DNA of 64,000 nt from Doris montereyensis (lineage: Eukaryota; Mollusca; Gastropoda; Nudibranchia; Dorididae). Numbering within the stretch: the stretch's first letter is position 1; the number at the start of each line of letters is the position of its first letter. The position numbers were made by a program, and so were the translations under genes. Of this stretch, positions 47,301-59,800 are shown in pieces. A model generated the notes under the pieces. The model did not search any database, was not told the origin of the DNA, and was given only the letters and a program-made list of their open reading frames with translations. The stretch spans positions 97,501 to 161,500 of the forward strand of contig JAXRKP010000239.1 in assembly GCA_037039925.1 (NCBI GenBank), in the 5' to 3' direction.

Positions 47301-50300
47301 CAGACCAATGTAGCCTCTGCACTTCTCAGATCCACAGTAACATTTCTGAGGCTCCCTGTTACCAGGAGATATACAATAAATAAAGGAGACAAAAGCAAAG
47401 AGATTGAGAGAATGTGCACAAAACTCTGAGATGATAACAAACAAAGTGTTGAATATTTGACAGGAAGTTGGAATCTACAGTAATTTGAGACGGGAAGAAA
47501 CAATTTAACTTTTTTTTAAACAACAAATAAAATTTTTCTTTTTTTTAAATATTAAAACCCAGGGTAAATCTACAAAAATCAACTACCATAGAGAGTTTGG
47601 TACTTTGGAATTTACCCTGTCCATTACAGCTGGTGATTTCAGGGTGAATTAAAAGACAGACATCAATATGATTACAGAAAGATATTTGTACAAATACCAA
47701 TAGCCTGTTTCATCACATGGTAATACCAAGAAATGTGTTTAACTCATTAGTGTTCAGATTCTCCGACCGGAGACGCTGACCTAGATTCAATTTCCCGCAA
47801 CCAGATCGCCATGGTGTGTTTACATTTTCTAAGCTTCCGTGTGCTTCTGATGAGTGGCATTAGGAAAAGGATTTTCTCTCTCCATGTCACTATTGTAGCA
47901 GTCCATTATGACAAAATTGGTGATAAAAATAAAGACAAAAAGCAGAAAATACATAAAAAAACAATTGAAGCAAACGATAAAATGTGTGTGTTTAAACAAT
48001 AGCACTACAGTAGCTAAAAATACCATCAATGACGGGCTTCACGGAAAGTGACGTAGTACCCTAGGATCGTGACCTTTAGCGTCAGAAAGAGGCTTGAATA
48101 GACCAATCAGCTTTCTATAAATAATAGCACTTAAAATAAGTAACAAAAATAGGTTTGCCAAGCCAATCTGATCGTTGAAAGAGAAGGTGTTAACTGCCGG
48201 GTTTGATCGAGTTGAACAATGGGAAGCAGTTAGCGGGCTGCTGGATATGGCCGGACTAAATACGGCAGGCTGTCTAGCGTGCAGCAGGGTTTTGGCCAGG
48301 TTAAATCTCAATGAGTTAAGTATCTTCTGCGCCAGAGGTAAGACAAAAATTCAATTTAGAATAAAGACAAGTATATCTCTACGGTGAATTTTTTTTTAAC
48401 GATGCTAGAAAAGGCTACTTACCCATAATGCTCGAACTGATAATCAAATGTAAGTTCTTCCCCGCTCTTGATTGGCTTGCGAGTGAAGAAACCGACTCTC
48501 AGTTCACCATTCACTGTCCACTGTGGAAGGGAGGAAAAAAAATGTATCCTTTTCATCTAGCCTGACACATTTGAATCTCAAAATTAACAAATCTATAATA
48601 TGATGATGGTTAATGTCATTCAGAAAAACAAGACAGATGAATTGTTGACACATTGTTGACTGAAAACAACTTAATGATTACAAGATAACACATCACCAAA
48701 ATATACATACATACATACATACATACATACATACATACATACATACGGTTCAAGATAGAAAGATAATGCATGGCGGCTTTTTTCGTTTCTTTGAAATCAA
48801 CCTTATCCATCATATGCGATGATTTCAGATTTAATCAAGAGGATTGCTTGTTCATCCATTAAAACTTACCCTGCCCAAGACGATAGATAAGAGAAAGAGC
48901 GAAAGGGAAAAATTAAGACACCCCAGCAGAGCCGTCTAAACACCCACACTGATGATGCAACGTCAACCCAGTCACCCCTCCATTCCAACCTTATTTACAT
49001 CATGGCTTGTGACATAGTAATGGGTATTTGAACATTGATTGAATTTACTGAAGGCCTGTTCCAATCCAACATGTGGCATCGGTGGTCGAACGGTTGAGCT
49101 GCCAGACTGGGAATCATGATATCGAATCTAGCAAAGCTTGAACGTTGTCTTCCTTGGGAAAGACACTCAACACGCATTTTCCCCCACTCTATCCAGGTGT
49201 CCATTCCGGGAAAAGCTCAACTCTGCGGGCCATGACAGCCTTAAAGAACTTCCTTGTTCCAACCTGCCTACTACTGTCAACAGTACTGACACCATGCACA
49301 CACACACACACACACACACATACACATGAACAGAAGTTATTTCCTTTATATACATGTAATCTAGCATGAGGACACACCAAACAACAACAACAATGACACA
49401 CAATAACAACAACAACAAAAGAAACAATAAACTGTGCGTTATTAAAGTTTCCCACAGATATATTTTACCTTCTGAGTTTCACAGTTTGGATCGCAGCTGT
49501 GGTTGATGAACCTCGAGATGCTGCCCTTCAGTGTGGCATCCACTACCTCATCAGCATTTAGGGCCATGAAGTAGTGATGCTCCAAGCCCGTTTTCGAGTA
49601 CTGCCTAGTGCGACGCACAAATTCCTCAAAGTCCAGCAACTCCCCAACGTACTCCATGATGAAAGTTCCACTTTACGGGATGAATTAAAAACAAAGAAAG
49701 TTTATTAAATCAATCACAGGCAGAGAATTTCACACAGTAACCCTGAGCACAACACGGCAATCCTGGTTTAAACTTTTCTCTATAACACAACCTTTACAAA
49801 TTGAAAAGCAGACTTTGCCTGCACGAACCTGTAAGATACCTGAAAACGTTGATAATTTTACAGGAATTAATAAACCCCTTTACAATAAATAACCAAAAGT
49901 CTGTCGATCACTGGTCTTTCTGGTGAAGTGCGGTGGTAGTTTTGCTCTAACTCAGGAGTGGTGTTTCCAGACTTTCACCTGGATCTCTTGAGTGTCTTAC
50001 GTTTAACTTAGGATCTCTTAAAATAAAACAAAGTTAACCCTTATATAATACTGTTCTAGGTACATACAGACTTAAGGACTCTAATCCATAAAAATGTACT
50101 ACACGTACTGGTTGGCAACTATCTGTGGGCGATGCCAGTGGTCTAGTGGTTAAGACTCGGATTCTTGAGGTCTTGAGAGTTTGAATCCTGGCAAAACTAG
50201 GCCCAACGTTGTGTTTCTCAGAGAAGATACTTAATACACATTTCGAATTTCCCCACCTGATCCAGCATAGCGTCTTGTCTAAGAGGGGATGTACCATCAC

Positions 50301-50790
50301 ACCCGTTCCATTTCCGCCATAGATACCAGGATACATTTAAACTTAAATTCAGGCCATAACAGCCTTGAAGAAACTTCCTTACGTAATGCAGGCAGCATGT
50401 AACCCCTCTTTTTCCATGCCTGCCTTTTTAGTTTTAATTATTACATTTTCATCTTAAAGTCGGACAAAATCACTATCACACTAGAGTACACATCTGAAGT
50501 CAATCCTCAACAAATACTGCAGCTTATTCCGTGGACAACCACAATTTGTCTAATTCATTGAAAAACAATACAATAGTTTCAAAGTTTACAACACTAATTA
50601 CTCTCTCAAAATACAACAACGGCTGGCTTGATTTCGCCAAATGCAACGGCTGGCTTGACTTCGCCAAAATGCAACAGATTTTTTTGTAAGTCTTGTCTTC
50701 AATTAGTTGCATTTTAAGAGTCAATTCCTGTGAAAAATAAACTTAATAACCTCTTCTCGCCTCGTTCAAGTGACACAATCTGTCACGCAG

Positions 50791-50839
<49 letters not shown>

Positions 50840-53800
50840 TGTGTGTGTGAGAGAGACCTTTAGATCTTAACCAACTACTCTCAAACTCGGCTCTGGCCAC
50901 TCTTACCCTCCCTTTCCCTTCCTCACTCGATAGGTCTGCCACACAGACAGTCTGATTGTCTCTCTTTGTTTTTTTATCACAGTGAGAAAATCTGAGAAAG
51001 GTCTCGTGTCACTTTTACCCGTACTCTGTATGGCACACGTGTCAACAAATTTTACAAAAACATCGTTGCCGAATATCTTCACCATCACCACCACCCCTTG
51101 TTGTAGTCTTGAGCGAGAGAAGAATGTAACACATCTATAAGAAAGCCTATTGGGTCTTGTCCTCAAACCAACGAATAACAAACAAACCCCAAACAAAAAA
51201 TAAACAAGAACAAAAAAAAGAGAGTTTAAACGTACATGTATTTCCAACCAAGAATGGCAATGGAAATACACAGTAATGAAGTCGTGGCCTTTTGACTCCG
51301 CCAAAAACGCACAATTTTTTGGGTCACCCGTGGACCGTGCATTCTGGCGGAGACTGCTGTAGTAGTATAATGAAAAAACAGCAAAGCTGATGAAAACAAC
51401 ATGCACTCTACACATGTTGGCAAGAAGAACCACCAGTACAGAGAAATAGTATCCAATCAAACTATCAGGCCTGAAAGCTCCGGCTCTAAGACCTTGAAGT
51501 AACTTTACGTTGCACCATAACTGTGCCCTTACCTTTCTTCCATGTCTTCCATCGCCTGCAGGCCCCATCCTTTCTCTCCAGTTTTCAGTGGAGAAGACTT
51601 GGCATATTTTTTTCTGCAACAGGATAAATATAAAGGGTACGTCTGTATACGGTATTGCAATGACTTTTGTATGATGTATTAATAAAACAGCTCACCCCAT
51701 GAAGATTTCATTTGATTGTTACATGGAAATTTACCCCATCCACCATAATGCCAGATCTCGGGGTGAATTAAGAGGTTTGTTTTTTTGTTTAATTGAAATT
51801 TGCCTCGTCCACCATTGTGGTGACCTCAGGGGTGAATTAAGAGGAACCAGCAAGATAAAAGATAGCGCAAGAGTAAAAAAGTAGTACTAGTACCTACCAG
51901 CAGCACCCGCTAACTGCCCTCTCACAAAACATGAAGGAAAAGAACTTGAGTACACACAATTTAGGTGAGGACAACAGCAGCATTGGCAACTCTGATATCC
52001 AAGTGGAGAGATGCAAAAATCGATCTCAGATCCAAAATGAAACTGCTGCATGTGTTGGTCCTTTTAATCTTCCAATATGTATGCGAGACATGGATACTAA
52101 CAGCAGACATACAGGGGAGGATACAGACAGCAGAGACGAGGTGTAACAGAAGAATACTTGGCATCTCACTCAAAGGTAGATCATATCACCAATACCACTC
52201 GTCAGAAAGATATTATGAAATCTTATTAACAGCCGTCAAGAAAAAGAACTACAATGGTATGGTCAAGTAACCAGAGCCGATGGTTTATCTAAGACCATTC
52301 TCCAACGCACTGTTCAGGGAAACAGGAGAAGAAGGAGAAAGAGGAAGAAATAGACCGATAACATTGCTGAGTGGACAGAAGAGCATTGGAGTGCACTAGT
52401 CGGTCGGTATTCAATGGACCCACCAGACAAAATTTACCTTACCTGCAGCAAGGGGAATCATCCTCTGAACAGTGCCATTCGTAAGTAGCCCACTGATGCT
52501 TGGATGTTGATTCATTAATAATATCAAGGTAAAACAATGTACCTTTTTATCTCTAGCTAACAAACAAAATCTGGAGTTTTGGTGACTCACCTTTTGGAAT
52601 CGTCTGTTAGTACAATGATCACCACAAGGACATCTGAAACCACTGGAGAAATAAAAAATTAAAACCACAAGTGAAACCACAAATGAGTACGGTATATGAT
52701 GATCCATATCGAAAAGCAATATGTGAATAATTATTCTGTGCATGAATTAATCATAATACTATATAATAAATTATAAAATGCCAGGGTTCCTAATTTTGTA
52801 AACATTGACATCCATGCAATCTTTTAAACACTGACATTTAATGTAATCTTTTACACATTGACATCTGGTGCAATCTATTACACATTGACATCAATCGAGT
52901 CATTTACAGAAGGTATTTCCTAAAAAGTTGTGTTCTTAGCAGTTTTTGAAGATTTCGAGACTGGTTGCAAGTCTCACAGATGGAGGTAAAACAATCCATG
53001 TCTGTAGTCCAATTTTGCCAAAACTTCTATCTCCGAAACGTTTCATGTGGGTTTTGGAATTGTCAATAATTTAGAATTTTAAGATCTTAGCTCACGAGGC
53101 GGTTCATATGGGAAGAGCAGATCTTGAATGTTGATAGGGGCAGCAGACTGCAGTGATTTGTAACAAAAAGACAAATCTTGTAATCGATTCTTGCCCTTAC
53201 TGGAAGCCATTGAAGGGCTTTCAACAAATCTCTGGAACTACTGTCGTATCTGGTCTTTCCAAGAGCCAACTTTGCCGCACAATTGTGTACCCTTTGGAGC
53301 TTTTTATCCTCGTGTATGTGAGACTCGCTTAAAAGAGAGTTGCAATAGTCCATTCGGGACAGAACTAGAGACACAAGAAGCGTTGAACATAAAAGAGTCT
53401 CAGTTTTTTCCTCGTTTAGCTTTAGTTTATTTTTTGTCTTCCATGATTTGATAGATAGACTGCGCCTTTCAATGTTCTCTTTGAGTGAGTCAAGGTGTTC
53501 TAGAGATGCATCTTTATAAAGCTGGATATCATCTGCATACATGTGATAAATGCGAGTCATGCTTTCTGACATGTCAAATACATCAGTGACTCTAATGTTA
53601 GCTTGAGCTCTAAAAGAAGTTTATATTGTTCACACCAATTGTATAGAAAACTCAGTGTGATACGTACATCCCTTTGTTGAATGGAAAGGATTGATGAATC
53701 ATCAAAATATGGGCAAAAAAGCAATACAATGACAGCTGACACATAATAAAAAATAAGTATCAGAATTCAGAAACTTCTTTCTCCTTTTTTATATTTCTAA

Positions 53801-56800
53801 ATTGTAAGGATACAAACAAAATAAGTAATAAGCAAGCATATATACAAATGGCTGACCATTCTATCAAAAGCATTCTGTTCAGGCAGTCTGAGCCGCAAGC
53901 TTCCATTCCCATCGACCTGTCTTCCCTCGACGTCGTGCAATCGCACAGCATCCTTTTCAGGCTCTTTGATTTCTTCCTGCAAGTAGTTAAGAGAGAGAAA
54001 AATGATATCAAAATGAGATCAGAGTGACAAGCAATCGCACAGTATCTTTTCCATGCTCTCTGATTTCTTCCTGCAAGTAGTAAAGAGAGAGAAAAATGAG
54101 ATCTGAGTGACAAGCAATCGTACAGCATCTTTTTCACTCTCTTTGATTTCTGCCTGCAAGTAGTTAAGAGAGAGAGAAAAATAAGATCAGAGTGACAAGC
54201 AATTGCACAGCATCCTTTTCACTCTCTTTGATTTCTGCCTGCAAGTAGTTAAGAGAGAGAGAAAAATGAGATCTGAGTGACAAGCTATCGCACAACATCT
54301 TTTTCTTGCTCTTTCATTTCTCCCTGCAAGTAGTTAGGAGGGGACAGGTCCTGGAGTGAAAATTTTCCTGTTTGTTCTTATCAATTTAACTTAGGTATAG
54401 GTGTAATGGGCATGGTGTAATGAGTTGAAATATGTCGTTATTTTTTTCCTGCCGCTTCCGGTTGCCATGGAAATGGCGGCCATCTTGGATTTTGCCCCCA
54501 AATTTCACCAAGTTCAATATCAATAGGTTCAACAAATTTCTTTCAAACTTGGCACACACCTTATTTGATACAATATCTAAATTTGATCAGATCGGATTTT
54601 TGTTTCATTAGCAAATTTTGATTTTATGAATTTTTGAAAATAGAATATGAGAACAACCAAAAATATACAAAAATATTTTAAAAAGAATTAAATTTTTCCA
54701 AAACTATAATACATAGCAAAAAAAGCCTCTGACCATTTCTTTACCATTTCCCACCATCATCATACATACCAAATTTCATGAAAATATGTTGAGAAATAAA
54801 AAAATAAATAGAAAATAATGAACAAAAAAGGACATTTTTGAGAAAAATCGCATTTTTCTCTTATTTTCTGTTATTTGAATATATTTTTCTTCCCTAAACC
54901 TAAGAAAAGAGTAGAATAATACTTTGAAACATCATAAAACCTTGGGAGACTCTCAACTACTTCTTATTGACACTGTTTCAAGTGCACCAGTACCTTTTTA
55001 CTTATTTTGAGATGGTGCCTTAAGAGAGAGAGAGAGAGAAATTAAATCAGAGTGACAAGCAATCGCACAGCATCTTTTTCTCGCTCTTTCATTTCTTCCT
55101 GCAAGAAGTTAAGAGAGAGAGAAAAATGAGATCAGAGTGACAAGCAATAGCAAAGCATCTTTTTCACTTTCTCTGATTTCTTCATTATGGCCGATAGAGC
55201 CGGAGCTTAACCTGGTTTCTATGGCGTAAAGCAAAAAAGGTGATAATAATCAATTCCTGGACAGGAAGCTGAGTCTGACACAGATTTTTACTCCCAAGTT
55301 AGTGCTTGTACCCATTTACAGCTGGGTCTAGTGGGGAAAATGCGTGTTGAGTGTTTTATTTTCCAAAGAACACAACCAGGATCCGACTCCAGACCTCATG
55401 ATCCATAGTCAGGCAGCCTAACCACTCAGTTACCGATGCCACTCCGATGTCTTTACCCAGGGCAAAACGAAGAGCCAGTGAAACTGGTGTCCAAACGCAT
55501 AACTTACTGGCCTAAAAGTCTGAAAGTGACCGCTTATGCAATCTCATCCCTTAAACATGGTGACTTGAAATTGATTTATGGAAACAGTCTATAAAAGCAA
55601 AGAAAAGTATAAATGTTTAGTTTGTTAATTTCTATCTTATGCTTGATCTCACATGCAGAAGTCTTTTCAAAGTAAAAATGAAAATAAATGAAACAATTTT
55701 CATGATGGATCTTCATTGAAAGGTTCTTTGTTTAATTGAAATTTACCACGTCCACCATTGTGGTGATCTCATGGTGAATCAGGGAGGGAGGGAGGGGGGG
55801 GGGGGGGGGATACTTGCCTTTCAGTCAAATGAATGTTTTCAGTGATGATTTCAAACTTTGGGAAATCCGAACGCCTCATGAGAGTAGGAAGGTCAGTGCT
55901 GTCAACATTTCCTTGTCCAATTTCATCTTCGCTTTTCTCTTTCGCATCCTCTGCCATCTCTTCCATCTTTTTCACAGAGACACAGAGCAAATGTGTAGAG
56001 TTAGCACATTATAATATCGTGACATTTATCACGGTTTACCTAACCCAGATCTATCGAGAGTGGCTGCTTTCTAAAGTCTTGGGTGGAATTTCTTTGCCGC
56101 ATTCTTTTACATGCTTCAGTCAGTAAGGTTTAAAATCTACAATAATTTAAGCATAAAAGACTTTCAAAATGACCCAGTTAAGCTCCAATAAAAAGTCAGT
56201 TACTGTTCTACTAAAGAAGTCAAGTAAATTTTTTACTTTAAAACTAGGAATATCTTTATAATGCCTTTCAAATGTAAAAGATTCTTAAGTTTTCATCCAA
56301 CTTCCATGTCACTAAGCAGCTTTTAAATACATTTAATTGTACTTTTTTTTTTTAAAGAAGGAAGTGGCAACTGAACATGGCATTAATAATAAGAAGAAAT
56401 TTGACCTGACCATATCCACAACTAAAGAGATTTCAGCAGTTTAGGAAGGATTTTTACTTTTGCCCGGACTGCCCTATAAACAGCCAAGGAATCTTTAACG
56501 TGCACACAGAGTGTTGTGAGCTACACATGGGACTTCCTTGTTATCATCTGTCTCCATGGGGCTAGGTGTCGATCCACTTACCTAGACAAGGGAGATCGGT
56601 TTTACTCAAAAAGAATAGAGAAAACTTTTCAACCGATCCGGGTTGAGACGCTGACGTTTTGACTCTGAACTTTGAGAGACATAGAGAAGTGTTCAAAAAA
56701 AAAAAGATAGATAATGGTCTCAGCGGGGAAAACTACAAAAGGATTGCACATGACAGACAGCAGTGGCGAGCTCTAGTGGGAACCTTGTGTGAGCCTCCAT

Positions 56801-59800
56801 GCATGAGGAGGATTACAGGTAAACATCAAACTACGGCTGTAATTGAAGTGAACAGAAGAATTTACCTTATCAGCTGTTCCAGCGAGTTCAGAATCCATTC
56901 TCCTTTTCTTGCGGGGAAGTGCCAGAGCCATGGAAAGATCTGTGTTTGCCATAAAGGGGCTCATGGATTCGAAAATATTTCCTAAAACCACAGACAGGGA
57001 GGGTGTGGTTGTCTGGGAAGCAGTAGAAGTATCGATAACGGCCTCAGCTTCACTGTTTCTCCTCCATCTCGATTTTACCTGATGGGATGATGAGAGTTGA
57101 TCACAATGTGTGTCGGTGTGTCAGCGGGCATTTAAAATATTTTCAGACAGAACATTTTAATACACTCTTCTTTGGTAGCTAACAGGGAGGACGAAATGAC
57201 AGGTATATTTATTTATACATTTAATGTTTTATAGGAAGGGTTAAAAAAGGTTATGCCATTGAGCACTTATGAACTTTAAAAACAACTATGCTGTGGTGCA
57301 GTTGAAAGGATTTTGTCAAATAATAGCCAAAAGTGTTTGCCTTTACTCTTTTATTTTATTTTTGATTTAACCACATCCACAACTCGTTTGTTGTCTGACG
57401 ACGGCTTATACCCGAAACGTCACGTGTTTGTTCCGTCTTTATTAGTGAAGTTGTCACTTATTGTCATATTTCGCCCACAACTAAGGTGATCTCAGGGTTT
57501 TTGGTAGGATCTAGGTGATCTGCGCACAGGACCTCTTTTTTTTATCATCTGTCTCAGATGGGACTAGGTGTCAATCCATCTACCTGGACCAGGGGGTAGA
57601 TCGTACTCGAAAAAAACTCAAGAACATTTTCAACCGTCAGCAGCGCTTGAACCCCTCGACCTTTTGGTTGAGAGGCTGACACCTTGCCTCCGCACTACCG
57701 AGTCCCCTTATTCTGAGATTGACTCGATGAAATCATAAAACATTTAAAAGGATAGGCAAAGAACAACAAATACCTTGAGAGGTTTCTGGGAGGAATCTGT
57801 CCCAGAATCACTTCCTGTGTCTTCCACTCCAGATGACGATACCATTGCCTCTGCAGCCTCTTCAGGCCACGGCCTATTCTTCTTTCTTCCTTCCTTCCTA
57901 CCGCCTTTCCCCTGTCTCGAGATTTGCCACCCTGAGTGTTGTCGTTGGCTTCCGCTGTTTTTTCAGCCAGAGCGGAGTTCTCAAAGGAAGGCTCCCCCTT
58001 GGTAGAGGCCTCGCTTTTGACAATACTGGTTGTGGTCGGAGAGTCCCTCGAATTTGTATCCCCGCGATAGAACAGGGCTTCCCCTAGGGCTGTCCTTGAT
58101 CGATGAGAACCGTGACTTCCTTGGTGGCTTGCCATCTATCTTTGAGGCGTTCAAACTGGACAGAATGCTCGAGGAAGACTTAAGCTCTATTGTGGCCAAG
58201 TTGGGATTGGTGAAGATAGTGGTACTAGACACAGAGGTGCCATGCGGAATAAAAGACGGATGAGGAACAGCACTGCAGTGAGGGGGTGTAGAGAGGGCTT
58301 CCCATGTCTGGGTGATCAAAGGAAGGAGGAGGAAAGGGGGATGAGACAGATGGGATCGACTGAAACTGGCAGGGAGCGGTGGACTGCGTGTGACTGGGTG
58401 GGGGCATCACAGGGCGCAATGGTCCCGACTGTGGTGGGTGCCTGATAATGTGAAGCTGGAGGGGGCATATGTTGGAAGTCTTTAGACGGAGGAGGAAGTG
58501 GAATGTGAGACACAGAGGGAATGCTTTGAGGCACTGGATAGTGTTGGGCGCCTGACTGGGAAGCTGAAGCCTGTGGAAAAGGCCGAGATCGGGCGGCGGC
58601 TGCTGCTGCTGTTGCTGCAAAGGAGTTTGTGGGTGAAAAGCTTGCATCGGCACGGGCTGCGAGTGTTGCGATGGTGGTGGTGGGTAAACATGCGGCGGTA
58701 CTCCTTCTGGAGGCATACCAGAGTACTGAGGGGGTTGAAGAGTGGCAGGAGGGTGATACTGTTCGTGACCAGCTTGTGGCTGCCACTGAGAGCCATACAA
58801 CTGAGAATCGTAGCTTTGAGGGTACTGGACTGGGAAATTTTTATCAGGAACAAATCCCGTCGGAGGAACCTCTGCCGTCATTAAGGGGTGGGCCAAAGCC
58901 AGGGTCAGGAATGGCTGGATAATTAGCATCGGCAAGATGAGGATGAAGAAAGGCCTGGTTAGGATGTGAGTAGGCCACGGTGCCACCTTCCCCATAGTAG
59001 GCTGAGGGCCCCAATGGATAAGCACTTTCAGGAGGCATAGAGTGGTAAAACTCGTTATCTTTGACGGACTTGTGAGAGGAGTCCATTTTGCCCAGCTCTT
59101 CCAAAATCTCCTCCTTGAACGATCTAGAGTCTTTCTTCTTGGAAGAACCTTTTTCCTTACGATTTTTTCGTTCAACACTGGGGCTTCTATTTCTCTCACT
59201 ATCCTTGTCTCTGCTTCTGCTCCTGCTTTTCTCATGCCTTTCCTACTTTTATTTGGTCGGTAACTCGGACTACGACTACGACTCCTTTCCCGGCTCCACT
59301 TGCTGCGCCTCTTACCAGAAAGGCGGCTTGATTTTTTCCCACGATCTTGGTCCCGGCCGTAGTCCCTATTTCTGTCTCTCTCTCTACTCCAATCCCTTTC
59401 TCTGCTCTTATTTCTGTCCCAACTCCTGTCCCTCTCTCGACTTCTTTCTCCATCTCTGCTTCTTCGACGTCCTCTTCCCCTTACATCCCTGTCTCTGGCT
59501 TTCTCCCTTTCCCGAGTCCTTTCGATGCTTCTGTCCCGGCCCCTTCTGCCTCCATACGGTCTATTCCTTCTATCATCACTGTCCTCATTGTCACTGCTAC
59601 CTGCTCTTCTTTTCCTTCGATCGTCATCACGGTCATGCCGACTTTCTTTCTTGAACTACTACGTTCATCACCGACCTTGGAAAGCCGAGACCCAAACCTA
59701 TCCTCCTCACTCTGCTTTCCAACATGATGGCCATCCCCATAGTCGTCTTCTTTTTCTTGTTTTATTTTTTTTTTTTTTGCTCGGGTCTTCAAAATCTTCT

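Noticed and set aside
50903..51619. 238-codon - strand frame
   Set aside because: Its first 25 codons are the AWS-SET junction exon in the wrong frame. The rest is intron after a good GTAAGG donor.
57384..57475. Hammerhead ribozyme in the 95-bp insertion
   Set aside because: CTGACGA, a short hairpin and GAAAC with a possible ACG/CGT stem are present. The base after the stem is G (not allowed at the cleavage site) and the two stem I strands are not complementary.
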